This document shows, piece by piece, positions 27,119-35,738 of a stretch of DNA of 64,000 nucleotides. A program made the position numbers and the translations under genes. How positions within the stretch are numbered: position 1 is the stretch's first letter; the number at the start of each line of letters is the position of its first letter. The notes below the pieces were generated by a model. The model had not been told where the DNA came from, made no database searches, and was given only the letters and a program-made list of their open reading frames with translations. The DNA is from Paenibacillus sp. PvR098. GTDB lineage: Bacteria > Bacillota > Bacilli > Paenibacillales > NBRC-103111. The DNA lies in NCBI RefSeq assembly GCF_017833255.1, contig NZ_JAFIBU010000001.1, positions 2,566,001 through 2,630,000 of the forward strand, written 5' to 3'.

Positions 27119-27144
27119 GTTTCAGGAAAGAAAAATGAGGTTAA
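27119..27144 (+). promoter_or_regulatory. Sigma-B-type promoter of the YflT-like gene
   Basis: GTTTCA-N14-GGTTAA, 35 nt before the start codon. The -35 boxes of this and the divergent promoter are only 12 bp apart. Confidence 0.75.
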
Positions 27145-27179
27145 GAAAAAATAAGCAAAAAATTAAGGAGGGATCCAGC

Positions 27180-27638
27180 ATGAGCTTGAGAACAAAAATC
27201 AGATTGGTTAACGATGAAGAAGCCGTGATCAGGGCCATTCGCGGCTTTCGTGAAGAAGGGCATTCCTTAAATGAGATTTATGTTCTGGCACATAATGACG
27301 AGCAAACCGAAGGGCTCAGCCAATTAACGGATACGAATACGATTGGCATCATGGAGGAAGGCATGGCAACGGCTTTCGCCAACCTGTTCCGCTCTCGCGG
27401 CGACCAGCTGCGCGCCAAACTCGAAGGCCTCGGCATCTCAGCTTCGGAAGCAGACCGCTATGAGTCTGAGCTGGACAAAGGCCGCATCATGGTGCTTGTA
27501 TGGCTTGAAAACGATACCCGCACGCTGGAACGAGAGGAGGAGGATGCGGCCCGTCGACACGAACGCGTGGAGGATGTAGCCATCCCGCCGATGGGTATTT
27601 ACATGGAGGGTAAACGGGGGGCCGAACGAACAACATAA
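27180..27638 (+). CDS. YflT-like general stress protein (17M family)
   Basis: 152 residues. VNDEEAVIRAIRGFREEGHSLNEIYVLAHND and the later SEADRYESELDKGRIMVLV are general-stress 17M features, shared with the paralog at 18084. The C-terminus is charged (LEREEEDAARRHERVEDV). The ATG at 27180 follows AAGGAGGG; the frame runs open to 27117, but the promoter lies across that extension. It is divergent from the rsbYKM-like operon. Confidence 0.85.
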   Translation: MSLRTKIRLVNDEEAVIRAIRGFREEGHSLNEIYVLAHNDEQTEGLSQLTDTNTIGIMEEGMATAFANLFRSRGDQLRAKLEGLGISASEADRYESELDKGRIMVLVWLENDTRTLEREEEDAARRHERVEDVAIPPMGIYMEGKRGAERTT

Positions 27639-27648
27639 TGATACAGCA

Positions 27649-27695
27649 AGCAAGCCCTTGACAGGACTCTCACGATTCCTGCTCAAGGGCTTGCT
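27649..27695. terminator. Hairpin between convergent genes
   Basis: A perfect 13-bp stem, AGCAAGCCCTTGA with TCAAGGGCTTGCT, lies between the YflT-like and dgoD stop codons. There is no clear T-tract, so termination is plausible but not certain. Confidence 0.55.
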
Positions 27696-27709
27696 CTGTT
27701 GCAGCATGC

Positions 27710-28858
27710 TCACCATTCCGTAACAGTGCCATCCTCATTCCGCCAAACCGGGTTGCGCCAACGGTGCCCCACAGCCGCCATTTCACGCACCTTTGATTCA
27801 TTGATCTCCACTCCTAGTCCTGGTGCGGCAAGCCGGCGGACAAAACCGTCCTGATAATGAAACACAGCAGGATCAGCTAAATAATCCAGCAGGTCTGAGC
27901 CTTGATTGTAGTGGATACCTAGGCTCTGCTCCTGAATAAATGCATTGGGCGTGCAGAAATCAAGCTGCAGAGACGCAGCCAGCGCGATCGGCCCGAGCGG
28001 ACAGTGCGGTGCTACCGCGACGTCGAAGGCCTCCGCCATCGCCGCAATTTTGCGCACCTCCCATATGCCTCCGGCATGACTGAGATCGGGCTGGATAATA
28101 TCCACGCCGCCTTGTGTAAGCAGCCGCTTGAAATCCCAGCGCGTATACATGCGCTCTCCCGTTGCAATCGGCACACTGATGCCCCTGGTGATCTCAGGGA
28201 TCACCTCATTGTTCTCAGGCAGCACCGGCTCTTCGATGAACATCGGCTTGAACGGCTCCAACTCCTTGATAAGCACTTTGGCCATGGTTTTGTGGACACG
28301 GCCATGCAGATCCACACCAATGCCTATGTCCCAGCCTATGGCTTCACGCACCGCTGCCAATCGTTCCACAGCCTCCTGCACCTTCTGCGGCGTGTCGATC
28401 CATTCCATCTCCGCCGTACCGTTCATTTTGACTGCGGTATAGCCTTCCGCCATCTTCTCTCCGGCTGCCTCCGCAACATCTATAGGCTTATCGCCGCCGA
28501 TCCAAGCATAGACTCGCATTTTATCCCGGACTGGACCGCCAAGCAGCTCGTATACGGGCACACCCAGCCGCTTACCCTTGATATCCCACAACGCCTGTTC
28601 AATACCGGAAATCGCACTGGTCAGAATCGGCCCTCCCCGGTAAAAACCTCCCCGATACAGCACCTGCCACAGGTCCTCAATGTGTCCGGCGTCTTTGCCG
28701 ATCAGGTAATCGCTCATTTCCTCCACTGCGGCGCGCACCGTATCGGCTTTCCCTTCGACGATCGGCTCCCCCCATCCGACAATGCCGTCATCCGTCGTCA
28801 CCTTCAAAAACAGCCAACGCGGCGGGACTTGAAAAAGCTCCATCGATTTGATTTTCAT
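27710..28858 (-). CDS. dgoD: D-galactonate dehydratase (DgoD-like)
   Basis: 382 residues, same length as E. coli DgoD and similar along the whole chain. Enolase-superfamily marks: PPRWLFLKV (~12), [24 protein letters not shown] (parts, ~72), GVDLHGRV (~182), [12 protein letters not shown] (~208), [11 protein letters not shown] (~237), QPDLSHAGG (~262) and [10 protein letters not shown] (~284). The Mg ligands (Asp, Glu, Glu) and catalytic His residues are kept. It dehydrates galactonate to 2-dehydro-3-deoxygalactonate. The upstream GntR gene probably regulates it; the next pathway enzymes are not nearby. Confidence 0.9.
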   Translation of the reverse strand: MKIKSMELFQVPPRWLFLKVTTDDGIVGWGEPIVEGKADTVRAAVEEMSDYLIGKDAGHIEDLWQVLYRGGFYRGGPILTSAISGIEQALWDIKGKRLGVPVYELLGGPVRDKMRVYAWIGGDKPIDVAEAAGEKMAEGYTAVKMNGTAEMEWIDTPQKVQEAVERLAAVREAIGWDIGIGVDLHGRVHKTMAKVLIKELEPFKPMFIEEPVLPENNEVIPEITRGISVPIATGERMYTRWDFKRLLTQGGVDIIQPDLSHAGGIWEVRKIAAMAEAFDVAVAPHCPLGPIALAASLQLDFCTPNAFIQEQSLGIHYNQGSDLLDYLADPAVFHYQDGFVRRLAAPGLGVEINESKVREMAAVGHRWRNPVWRNEDGTVTEW

Positions 28859-28906
28859 CCAATGTCCTCTCCCAGGTTCATTTAATGACTATATTCGATC
28901 GTTAGC

Positions 28907-29578
28907 CTAAATGTTTTGGCGAAACCCCAACAGCATATCCTCCATATGGCTTTTCATCAACGTTCTCGCTTGGGTGGGATTACACTGTACAATAGCCTGC
29001 GCGATCAAGTGATGATAGGAGGCCGCCTTCTTGTCCATCCCCTCCCATTTCATCGAGCGCCTACGGCTGTCTGTAAGCAGATCGCTGATTCGCTCCAGCA
29101 TGTGAAACATGACTTCATTATGAGATGCTCTGGCAATCAGCTCGTGAAACAGCAAATCTTCTTTAAAAAAGTTCTGCTTTTTTCGAATTTTGCGCCGCAT
29201 CGTATCAGCTGTCCGCATAATGGCCTCCGCCTCGGCTTCCGTCGCTTTCTCGGCCGCTATCGCCGCCAGCTCCGGCTCGATGATCAGCCTCGCCTCCGTA
29301 AGCTGCAGCATGGTCGCCTTCTCGAGAAAATCAAGCGTTCTTTCTCCATCGCTGCCGGTCACATCGTTCTCGACATAGGTGCCTCTCCCCTGCTCCACTC
29401 GTAAAATCTTCTGCTGGCCGAGAATGCGCACCGCTTCACGAATAGATGATATCCCAACGCCAAGCTCCACTGAAAGCTGCTCCAGTGGTGGAATCTGCTG
29501 GCCGGGCTTCCAGATGCCGCTTTCAATTTTCCGTTTGATTTCGTCGTAAACGGTTTCATAAGTCAGTTTTTTGGTCAT
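28907..29578 (-). CDS. FadR/GntR-family regulator
   Basis: 223 residues. N-terminal winged helix (TVYDEIKRKIESGIWKPGQQIP, LSVELGVGISSIREAVRILGQQ, VEQGRGTYV) and a C-terminal FCD helical ligand domain (EARLIIEPELAAIAAEKAT, FHELIARASHNEVMFHML, HLIAQAI). FadR-group GntR proteins sense organic or sugar acids. It lies 48 bp upstream of dgoD on the same strand, so galactonate or its product is the likely effector (inference). The ATG at 29578 is chosen. Confidence 0.85.
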   Translation of the reverse strand: MTKKLTYETVYDEIKRKIESGIWKPGQQIPPLEQLSVELGVGISSIREAVRILGQQKILRVEQGRGTYVENDVTGSDGERTLDFLEKATMLQLTEARLIIEPELAAIAAEKATEAEAEAIMRTADTMRRKIRKKQNFFKEDLLFHELIARASHNEVMFHMLERISDLLTDSRRRSMKWEGMDKKAASYHHLIAQAIVQCNPTQARTLMKSHMEDMLLGFRQNI

Positions 29579-29606
29579 ACTCAGGTTCGTCTTTCCCCTC
29601 CACATT

Positions 29607-29645
29607 CATCTGATGTTTAACATTATAATCACCAAACATCTGATG
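29607..29645 (-). promoter_or_regulatory. Candidate operator of the GntR-dgoD unit
   Basis: CATCTGATG occurs twice (29607-29615 and 29637-29645), 30 bp apart, about three helical turns, inside the region upstream of the GntR start. The flanks TGATGTTT and AAACATC make the pair partly inverted as well. Confidence 0.45.
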
Positions 29646-29664
29646 ATCAATGATTTTTTTTATA

Positions 29665-29700
29665 GAAAAAACATCTGCCCCCCTTTATAAAGGCAGACGT
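29665..29700 (-). terminator. Orphan terminator-like hairpin
   Basis: Minus strand ACGTCTGCC pairs with GGCAGATGT (one wobble) and is followed by TTTTTTC. No minus-strand gene ends here, because the GntR start lies downstream and the ECF gene is on the other strand. It may be a leader attenuator or a relic. Confidence 0.5.
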
Positions 29701-29813
29701 TCAAAGTAAACTGGTAAGATACTGTAATCCTGAACACTCTTTTGCACCATTCCGAACGCGTTATTGAACCGGTACCGCCGGAAGATCGTCAAACATTTGA
29801 GGTGGCAGCTTTG

Positions 29814-30386
29814 GATTCGAAAGCAAATTTTGAATATTTGAAGCATTTGTCGGAAAGCTCCGATCAGAAAGCAATTTTGCATGAACTGATGACGGCTTAC
29901 GGCAAAGACGTATGGAACTACGCCTATAGCATAACCCGTAAGCGGGATCAGGCAGACGATATCACCCAAGAGGTGTTTATTAAGGTATACCGCAATCTTT
30001 TCACATTCCGCTGTGAATCCTCCGTCAAAACGTGGCTGCTTGCCATCACGCGCAACATGACACTCGATTACCGAAGGGCGGCCTTTTACCGTAAAGTCAC
30101 TTTAGTCGATTTCCTCACGTCTTTCGGCGAGCAGGCGGCTACCTCGCAGCCGGAGAAAGAGGTCATAGAGCGTATAACGGTTAATGAGATGTGGGAGCTG
30201 GTGCTGAAGCTGCCCGTCAAATACAGGGAAGTGCTGATCCTTTATGCGCATCATCAGCTGTCTATGAAGGAAATGGCAGAGGTCCTTGGCGTAAGCGAAG
30301 GAACAGTGAAATCGAGGCTGTACCATGCCAGGAATAAAATTTCGAGGATGAAGGAGGGGCGGGGCCTTGGATCTGATGGACAATGA
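29814..30386 (+). CDS. ECF-type sigma factor
   Basis: About 190 residues. Region 2 reads YGKDVWNYAYSITRKRDQADDITQEVFIKVYRNL (parts) and TWLLAITRNMTLDYRR; region 4 reads LPVKYREVLILYAHHQLSMKEMAEVL and VSEGTVKSRLYHARNK. No ATG is available. The TTG at 29814 behind TTGAGGTGG gives a usual ECF length; a TTG at 29742 is the longer option. Its end overlaps the next gene by 20 bp, which is its probable membrane anti-sigma partner. Confidence 0.85.
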   Translation, partial: DSKANFEYLKHLSESSDQKAILHELMTAYGKDVWNYAYSITRKRDQADDITQEVFIKVYRNLFTFRCESSVKTWLLAITRNMTLDYRRAAFYRKVTLVDFLTSFGEQAATSQPEKEVIERITVNEMWELVLKLPVKYREVLILYAHHQLSMKEMAEVLGVSEGTVKSRLYHARNKISRMKEGRGLGSDGQ

Positions 30387-31662
30387 GCTCAAGAACAAAC
30401 TGGCTGATGAACCGCTCACTGAGGAAGGGTTTACCGACAGCTTAAGACAACGTATCGAAGCACGCATAAACGAAGAGAGTATCAGACCAATGCCTTGGAA
30501 GCCATGGCTCGGCGCCACCTGTGCCCTGCTTGCGTTCATGGCTATGCTCCTGCTCGTCGACGGGCAACGTTTAACCTCCCTCCTGCGTTTTAACCAGCCT
30601 ACGTTCGAGGATCATACCCAGCATGCCGGCGTGCGGCAGCCAGTAGAGGATCATTGGGAGTCCTCCATTCGTTCCGCGCTTCTCCTTGGTTTGCGTACGG
30701 ACCTTCCCGCAACCGGCAGCAGGCAGGAATACAGCACCTATCGAACTGTACTTATCGCTCCGGAACACAACCGGCTGCAGAAAACCGCGGAAGGCGAAGG
30801 CATCCTGATGCCTTACAAAATGGACTTTTGGAAGCTGGGTGGTCAGCGGCTGATGACGGAGGAGAAGGAGGCTCGGATGATTACCGCCGCCAAAGCGGCG
30901 GCGAAGCCAAAATTAGAAGCTGCACTGGCTTCCGCGGAATCTATTGCCAAGCCGTTCAAGTTGTCGGAGAAGCTCCTTTTTGCCGGGAACCGCTATATCA
31001 CCGTTGCTCAAACGGTGCAAACCCAGGACCCTGCTTCCGGGAAGCCCGTCAAGTACGAGTACGTGTGGGTCAAAGAGCTGCTGCATATTGCCCCGCCCAA
31101 GAGAGAGATATCGCTCAAGCCGTTGGAAGAGCCCCACGTGTCATTACGCGGGCTGCTGGCCGCCTACGCGGAGCCGATACTTCAAGAGCTGCAGCCTACG
31201 CTGCCCTCCCAGCCGGGAGAATCGGAATCGGCTGCCGGAGTCCCGGATACGTCGGGGGAAAGCTGGACGATCGTTCGCAAGCAAGGGCAGTGGATCGCAC
31301 AGCTAGCTGACTATGGTTCGGCGGAGAACCTCACCGGCACCTTGGGATACCGCCTGAAGGATGTGCCGATTGAATTACCTTCATCTGTCGTCGCTCATGA
31401 CAAGTTGGCCGTTTCGTGGAATGAAATCAAACGTCTGCAGCCGTCGGCTGTTGATGTCTTCACTTCACCGAAACATGATTTTGTGGCGGTCGTTACCGAT
31501 CGCAGCATCATTGTCTACCCTTATATCGACCAACTGATTCCTTCCCAGCTTATGACGATGCCGCTTCAAGCGAATGAATCTGTCGTCATGGCGCAGTGGG
31601 CGACGGACCAATACGTCGAGTCATGGAAGCGGCAGGCAAAAGCCTTTCTAGAGCCGCAATGA
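30367..31662 (+). CDS. Large membrane protein, probable anti-sigma factor
   Basis: 431 residues, TTG start at 30367 with AAGGAGG 9 nt upstream. A cytoplasmic N-terminus (~1-45: LTEEGFTDSLRQRIEARI) precedes one membrane helix (WLGATCALLAFMAMLLLV, ~48-66). The rest is a ~360-residue extracellular domain with no family that I know (YEYVWVKELLHI, WTIVRKQGQWIAQLADYG). Overlap with the ECF sigma gene and the one-helix layout point to an anti-sigma factor. No zinc-binding HxxxCxxC motif is visible, so the sigma-binding mode is not the ZAS type. Confidence 0.65.
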   Translation: MDLMDNELKNKLADEPLTEEGFTDSLRQRIEARINEESIRPMPWKPWLGATCALLAFMAMLLLVDGQRLTSLLRFNQPTFEDHTQHAGVRQPVEDHWESSIRSALLLGLRTDLPATGSRQEYSTYRTVLIAPEHNRLQKTAEGEGILMPYKMDFWKLGGQRLMTEEKEARMITAAKAAAKPKLEAALASAESIAKPFKLSEKLLFAGNRYITVAQTVQTQDPASGKPVKYEYVWVKELLHIAPPKREISLKPLEEPHVSLRGLLAAYAEPILQELQPTLPSQPGESESAAGVPDTSGESWTIVRKQGQWIAQLADYGSAENLTGTLGYRLKDVPIELPSSVVAHDKLAVSWNEIKRLQPSAVDVFTSPKHDFVAVVTDRSIIVYPYIDQLIPSQLMTMPLQANESVVMAQWATDQYVESWKRQAKAFLEPQ

Positions 31663-31676
31663 AAGGGCCGCAGCGG

Positions 31677-32792
31677 TTATGGCTTCTGCCCGTAGTCCAC
31701 ATGGCTCTCAAATGACGGCGTTTCCGGCACGATCATGATATGCGTTTGCCCTTGCTGGAAAGCTGCCTCGCGACCTTGATCATAGAAACGGATCGGGTCG
31801 CTTGCTTTATCCCGCTTCCACTCCACTTTCTTCACCTTGCCCCGTTGGAACAGAAGAGCCGGGCCGTTTCCGGTCAGCTTGACGTCCAGCCTTCCGACAT
31901 TATCCAGCGTATGATGCTTCGTGCCCATAACGATCACACTGGCCGCACTCAACTGTTCTTTGTTGTTCAGATCGATATGCTTGTTTCCATTAATCGATCG
32001 TTTGTACGAACGGCTTGCTTCATCAAATTCATAGGACACCTTATAGCTCTGCATCAGGAAGGTAATGTCCACTTTCGGTGCATCCTCCGCGTCTGTAGTC
32101 ATTGTCTCAACGGCTCCCGTGCCGTCCTTCACAAAGGTGTATACCGGATGGGTCAGAGGGTTACCTGTAAAGCCTCGTTCGTTAGCAGTCTCACGTATTT
32201 TCTCCAGGTCCGTATATAGATTATGGGGAGCTTTACGAGAACGATCTCTCCAAAAAGCAGAACCGGCATTCGTAATTTCATCAAGTGCGGCGATCCGCTC
32301 CTTCTTCAGCTTCTCATAACCGTCAGGGCTCCCGCCCGCGTGAACTTGAATAGCCCCGAATGATTTACCAATTTCAATAAAATAAGGACGGATGCTTCGC
32401 ACCGGTCCAATCGGCTCTTTAGATATACTGCTTTGGAAAATACCGACGATCCGGGTAATTTCACCTTCAGCCAGCACCTCAAGCAGCATATCTGCTTGCG
32501 TCAGCCCGCTTTGCGGCCTTGCTTGAGGCGCGTTATTGATCATCACCATGACCGTTCTGTCCTCGATTTTCCGGTCGCTCGGCATTCCCGTCAAGGGAGC
32601 ACGGAAGGCGGGTTCCGCTTTTACAGGGGGAACAGGCGGTGCCTCTTGCTCCAGAACGACCGGCTTGACGGTGTCCTGCAGCACTCCCTCCGAAATCTGG
32701 CAGCCGGCTGCTATCCAAGTCAAGCATCCTGCCAGCAGCACAAGCCCTCCCTGCCGCCCTATACGGCTTAGTTTCCACTGCTTTTGTTTCAT
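31677..32792 (-). CDS. DUF3048 (YerB-like) lipoprotein
   Basis: 371 residues. A signal peptide with lipobox (TWIAAGC, Cys ~31) precedes a DUF3048 domain: PLTGMP, RTVMVMINNAPQARPQSGLTQADM, EGEITRIVGIFQS and GPVRSIRPYFIEIGKSFGA (in parts), then SAFWRDRSRKAPHNLYT. YerB-type proteins are extracellular lipoproteins of unclear function. The ATG at 32792 follows GAGGTGA. Convergent with the anti-sigma-like gene. Confidence 0.88.
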   Translation of the reverse strand: MKQKQWKLSRIGRQGGLVLLAGCLTWIAAGCQISEGVLQDTVKPVVLEQEAPPVPPVKAEPAFRAPLTGMPSDRKIEDRTVMVMINNAPQARPQSGLTQADMLLEVLAEGEITRIVGIFQSSISKEPIGPVRSIRPYFIEIGKSFGAIQVHAGGSPDGYEKLKKERIAALDEITNAGSAFWRDRSRKAPHNLYTDLEKIRETANERGFTGNPLTHPVYTFVKDGTGAVETMTTDAEDAPKVDITFLMQSYKVSYEFDEASRSYKRSINGNKHIDLNNKEQLSAASVIVMGTKHHTLDNVGRLDVKLTGNGPALLFQRGKVKKVEWKRDKASDPIRFYDQGREAAFQQGQTHIMIVPETPSFESHVDYGQKP

Positions 32793-32997
32793 ATCCGTCA
32801 CCTCATCTGCTTGTCCTCTACTAAACTATATAGTATCAAACTCACTTTTAGAATCGTATTTTTCAAATTCAGACAAAAAAAGGCACCTCTCCTTACATTA
32901 ATATCGGAAAGCGCCGCAATTTTATTTCCTGTTTTTTTCTATGATTATATGGTTTTTTTTGCAGTTTACTGAACTTTAAAATACTGTAACGATAAAA

Positions 32998-33041
32998 AGA
33001 ACCTTATATTTCCCATAAGAACAGGGAGTTATAAGGTTCTC
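32998..33041 (-). terminator. Terminator of the DOPA-dioxygenase-like gene
   Basis: Minus strand AGAACCTTATAA pairs with TATAAGGTTCT and is followed by TTTTTATC. Confidence 0.8.
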
Positions 33042-33046
33042 TGCAT

Positions 33047-33817
33047 TCAGCTAAACATCCAACAGTTCAGACCTAGTGTTCCATATTGATATTGTTGATG
33101 AAGAAGCGTTGCTTTCCGCTTCTCATCAGCTGCTCCCATACTGATCAGCAAAGGGGCGAAATGTTCTTTCGTCGGTACGGCCAAGCTTGCATGAGGGGCT
33201 TGGCGTTCATAATCGAACAATGCTTCCAGATCCCAGACAAGGATCCTTTCCGCTAGCCATTCATCAAAGGTTAGCGCCCAGGCCTCCAGCTTATCGTGGG
33301 TCCAGTTCAATTTGGATAAATTGTGCGTAGTCCCCCCGCTTCCGATAAGCAAGTAGCCGTCTCTCCTTAAATCCATTAATGCTTTTCCGATTCGATACTG
33401 CTCTTCGGGAACGAGTCTGGCATTCACCGACATCGACACAATAGGGATATCCGCTTGCGGATACATGAGGGAAAGCAAGGACCACGCACCGTGATCCAAG
33501 CCTCTCTGATCGTCTATATCACAATGGATGCCATCCTCGGACAGCATGCCTTGAATGTCCAAGCTGAGCATGATGTTACCTTTTGCCGGATAGGACCATT
33601 CATAGAGCTCTTCCGGGAAGCCCCAAAAATCCTTAATGGTCTCAAGCCTTGCAGCGCCGGAGATCCGTTGTGTCTGACTCTCCCAATGCGCACTCCATAT
33701 AACAATCCCTGCCGGAGCAGGGAGGGTTCGACCCAGATTTTTAATAAATCGGGTGTATGGATGGTTTTCCGTGACAAGTGTAGGCGTACCATGGGCCATG
33801 AAAAATGATGGATACAT
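33047..33817 (-). CDS. Class III extradiol dioxygenase (DODA/YgiD-like)
   Basis: 256 residues of the LigB superfamily. Likely metal ligands lie in MAHGTP (His ~9), WSAHWE (His ~44), LDHGAWSLL (His ~109) and the later GSGGTTHNL (~165). Family members open aromatic diol rings; the E. coli homolog acts on DOPA in vitro. The natural substrate here cannot be told. Confidence 0.88.
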   Translation of the reverse strand: MYPSFFMAHGTPTLVTENHPYTRFIKNLGRTLPAPAGIVIWSAHWESQTQRISGAARLETIKDFWGFPEELYEWSYPAKGNIMLSLDIQGMLSEDGIHCDIDDQRGLDHGAWSLLSLMYPQADIPIVSMSVNARLVPEEQYRIGKALMDLRRDGYLLIGSGGTTHNLSKLNWTHDKLEAWALTFDEWLAERILVWDLEALFDYERQAPHASLAVPTKEHFAPLLISMGAADEKRKATLLHQQYQYGTLGLNCWMFS

Positions 33818-33864
33818 ACGTATCCCCCTAACCTTAGAAGATTAGCAAGGCCCAGCTGCCCGAA

Positions 33865-34179
33865 TTACAACTGCTCCCGAACCCAAGCTTCCAGCTCGTT
33901 CAGTGGCCTAAAACCAACGTTTGAACCAACCTCAACGCCATCTTTAAACAACTTCAAGGTCGGAATGCTCATCACTCCGTAGTTTCCTGCGGTTTGAGGA
34001 TTGTCATCGACATTGACTTTGGCAATCGTAAGTGCATCTCCAAGCTTTCCATTCAGCTCCTCAAGCACCGGCGCGATCATTTTGCAAGGTCCGCACCAAG
34101 GCGCCCAAAAATCAACCAGGACAACGCCCTCTTTCACAGTGTCTTTAAATTGTACATCATTCACATTAACAATGGCCAT
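33865..34179 (-). CDS. trxA: Thioredoxin
   Basis: 104 residues, normal length. The active site WAPWCGPCKMIAPVLEE (~26-42) and the cis-Pro loop SIPTLKLFKDG (~73) are present. It reduces protein disulfides in the cytoplasm. An AGGAG site precedes the ATG. Confidence 0.95.
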   Translation of the reverse strand: MAIVNVNDVQFKDTVKEGVVLVDFWAPWCGPCKMIAPVLEELNGKLGDALTIAKVNVDDNPQTAGNYGVMSIPTLKLFKDGVEVGSNVGFRPLNELEAWVREQL

Positions 34180-34248
34180 CTTAAACCACTCCTATTATCT
34201 AATTTATCGAATGAATACGAATCTATGCTTTAATTCCCCAAATCCCCG

Positions 34249-34638
34249 TTAATTCAAACGGGACGGGGGCTGTAAGAGAAAATCCGTCTCTAAACGGTTT
34301 TTCTTCATCCGTTTGTCCGCTTGATCCGCGGTGGATGCGGCCAGCTTATTGCTTAGCTCTTCGAACCACTCCCGATCCTTCGCCATCAAGGCGATTTCAA
34401 TCAAGGATCGCAGCGGTGTCTCGCTGGTCGGCTCGAACACGGGCAGCTTATTGACCTTGGATAGCTTGGCTTCGGCCGAATCACCGACCGTTTCTGGACG
34501 GTCGCATTGAGTAATCCGAATCTTGATCAAACCATTACCTTCCGTTGATTCCACAAATCCGATAAAGCGTTCGTCCTCCATCGTCGTGCCGCTCACCCAA
34601 TCGCCTTCGTTCACTCTCAAATCATTGACCGCTGCCAT
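34249..34638 (-). CDS. IDEAL-domain-like small protein
   Basis: 129 residues. The N-terminal half looks like a small beta domain (VNEGDWVSGTTMEDERFIGFVE, IKIRITQCD). The segment LIEIALMAKDREWFEELSNKLA (in part, ~80-100) resembles the IDEAL motif found in many short Firmicute proteins such as ComK-degradation adaptors. Function is unknown; the C-terminus is basic. Confidence 0.6.
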   Translation of the reverse strand: MAAVNDLRVNEGDWVSGTTMEDERFIGFVESTEGNGLIKIRITQCDRPETVGDSAEAKLSKVNKLPVFEPTSETPLRSLIEIALMAKDREWFEELSNKLAASTADQADKRMKKNRLETDFLLQPPSRLN

Positions 34639-34706
34639 AAAACTATCCCTCCTAATAATAGTATAATCTGATACAATTATAGTAACAGTTTGTACACAGA
34701 ATAACG

Positions 34707-35141
34707 CTACTCTTGTTCGTCCTTCTGCGCCTCCCGTATTCGGTTTAACACATCTTGAATCGTAATATTAGACAAAAAGGTCAGCATTTGCTCCTCGGCT
34801 TCTGCAAAAATATGATCCATCACATCAGCCATATTGCATGCCACTATACACTCTTCTTCTTCATTCCCGGAGCACCACGAAGGTTTGAGAGAGCCGATCG
34901 AAGTAGCGCGATACATTTGCGCCAAAGTGACCTTAGTCGGATCACAACTTAGTGCATATCCTCCACCGGTGCCTTCTTTCGTAGCTACATAGCCTTGCTT
35001 CTTCAGACAGCTCATCACCTTGCGCACACGGGCAGGGTGAGTGCAGACATTACTTGCAATCATATCGCTGGTAGCCATATGATCGGGCCGATAAGCAAGC
35101 AGCACCAGACTGTGTACCGCAATCGTAAATTCACTGTTCAC
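34707..35141 (-). CDS. Rrf2-family transcriptional regulator
   Basis: 144 residues. An N-terminal winged helix (FTIAVHSLVLLAY, SNVCTHPARVRKVMSCLKKQG, GTGGGYALS) is followed by a linker with three Cys (WCSGNEEEECIVACNM, ~90-105) placed like the Fe-S ligands of IscR/NsrR, though the spacing C-x7-C-x3-C differs from IscR. It may sense redox or nitrosative stress. Its target genes are not evident. Confidence 0.85.
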   Translation of the reverse strand: MNSEFTIAVHSLVLLAYRPDHMATSDMIASNVCTHPARVRKVMSCLKKQGYVATKEGTGGGYALSCDPTKVTLAQMYRATSIGSLKPSWCSGNEEEECIVACNMADVMDHIFAEAEEQMLTFLSNITIQDVLNRIREAQKDEQE

Positions 35142-35230
35142 GCCTGGCGTCCTCCTTCGTCGTCTTACTGTTATTATATTTATTACAGATCATTTTGTCA
35201 AGTATGCCCCTGAGCCCTTTTGCTTATGTA

Positions 35231-35265
35231 AAAAAAGCCGCCCCCGCATGATGCGGGAACGACTT
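35231..35265 (-). terminator. Terminator of the Gln-rich protein gene
   Basis: Minus strand CCCGCAT pairs with ATGCGGG and is followed by GGCGGCTTTTTTT. Confidence 0.8.
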
Positions 35266-35276
35266 TACCATGACCC

Positions 35277-35600
35277 TTATTGAAACATGCTGCCACGGGC
35301 ATTACCGGTTTGCTGAGACTGCATGCCCATGGTGTTCATTTGTACAATCGTTTGCTCCAACTGATTACACATTTGTGATACCTGTTGCATTTGCTGAATC
35401 GCCGATTGATGACCTTGAAGCGCCATTTGAATCATTTGAGTCGCCTGACGCTCACGCTGTGCAAGCATTTCGAGCTGCTGAGCATTTTGCTGCTCTTGCT
35501 GCAGCATTCTTTGATAATTCATACTCGCTTGTTCTGTTTGCTGGATCAGCTGTCCGATCGTTTGCTGGCAATGGTTCAATTGGTTGATGACGTTGTGCAT
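35277..35600 (-). CDS. Glutamine-rich coiled-coil protein
   Basis: 107 residues, ~28 % Gln and many Met. Heptad-like pattern throughout (QQEQQNAQQLEMLAQRE, MIQMALQGHQSAIQQM). No known family and no signal peptide. AGGAGGA precedes the ATG. Composition like this is common in spore- or coat-associated Firmicute proteins, but no specific role can be assigned. Confidence 0.65.
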   Translation of the reverse strand: MHNVINQLNHCQQTIGQLIQQTEQASMNYQRMLQQEQQNAQQLEMLAQRERQATQMIQMALQGHQSAIQQMQQVSQMCNQLEQTIVQMNTMGMQSQQTGNARGSMFQ

Positions 35601-35683
35601 GGGTTGAAAATCCTCCTAAGGTAGGTTGTGTTAAGTCCCATTCTATTGTGTATTAACAGTCCTAAAATTATACAAATATAAAG

Positions 35684-35722
35684 AAAAAAGCCGGTCTCAC
35701 TCCCATCGGATATGAGCCGGCC
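35684..35722 (-). terminator. Terminator of the siderophore-binding lipoprotein gene
   Basis: Minus strand GCCGGCTCA pairs with TGAG-A-CCGGC (one bulge) and is followed by TTTTTTC. Confidence 0.85.
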
Positions 35723-35738
35723 TTAATTTTTTCACTTC

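Noticed and set aside
27117..27179. Longer N-terminus for the YflT-like protein at 27180
   Set aside because: It coincides with the promoter (27119-27144); the AAGGAGGG site fits the shorter start.
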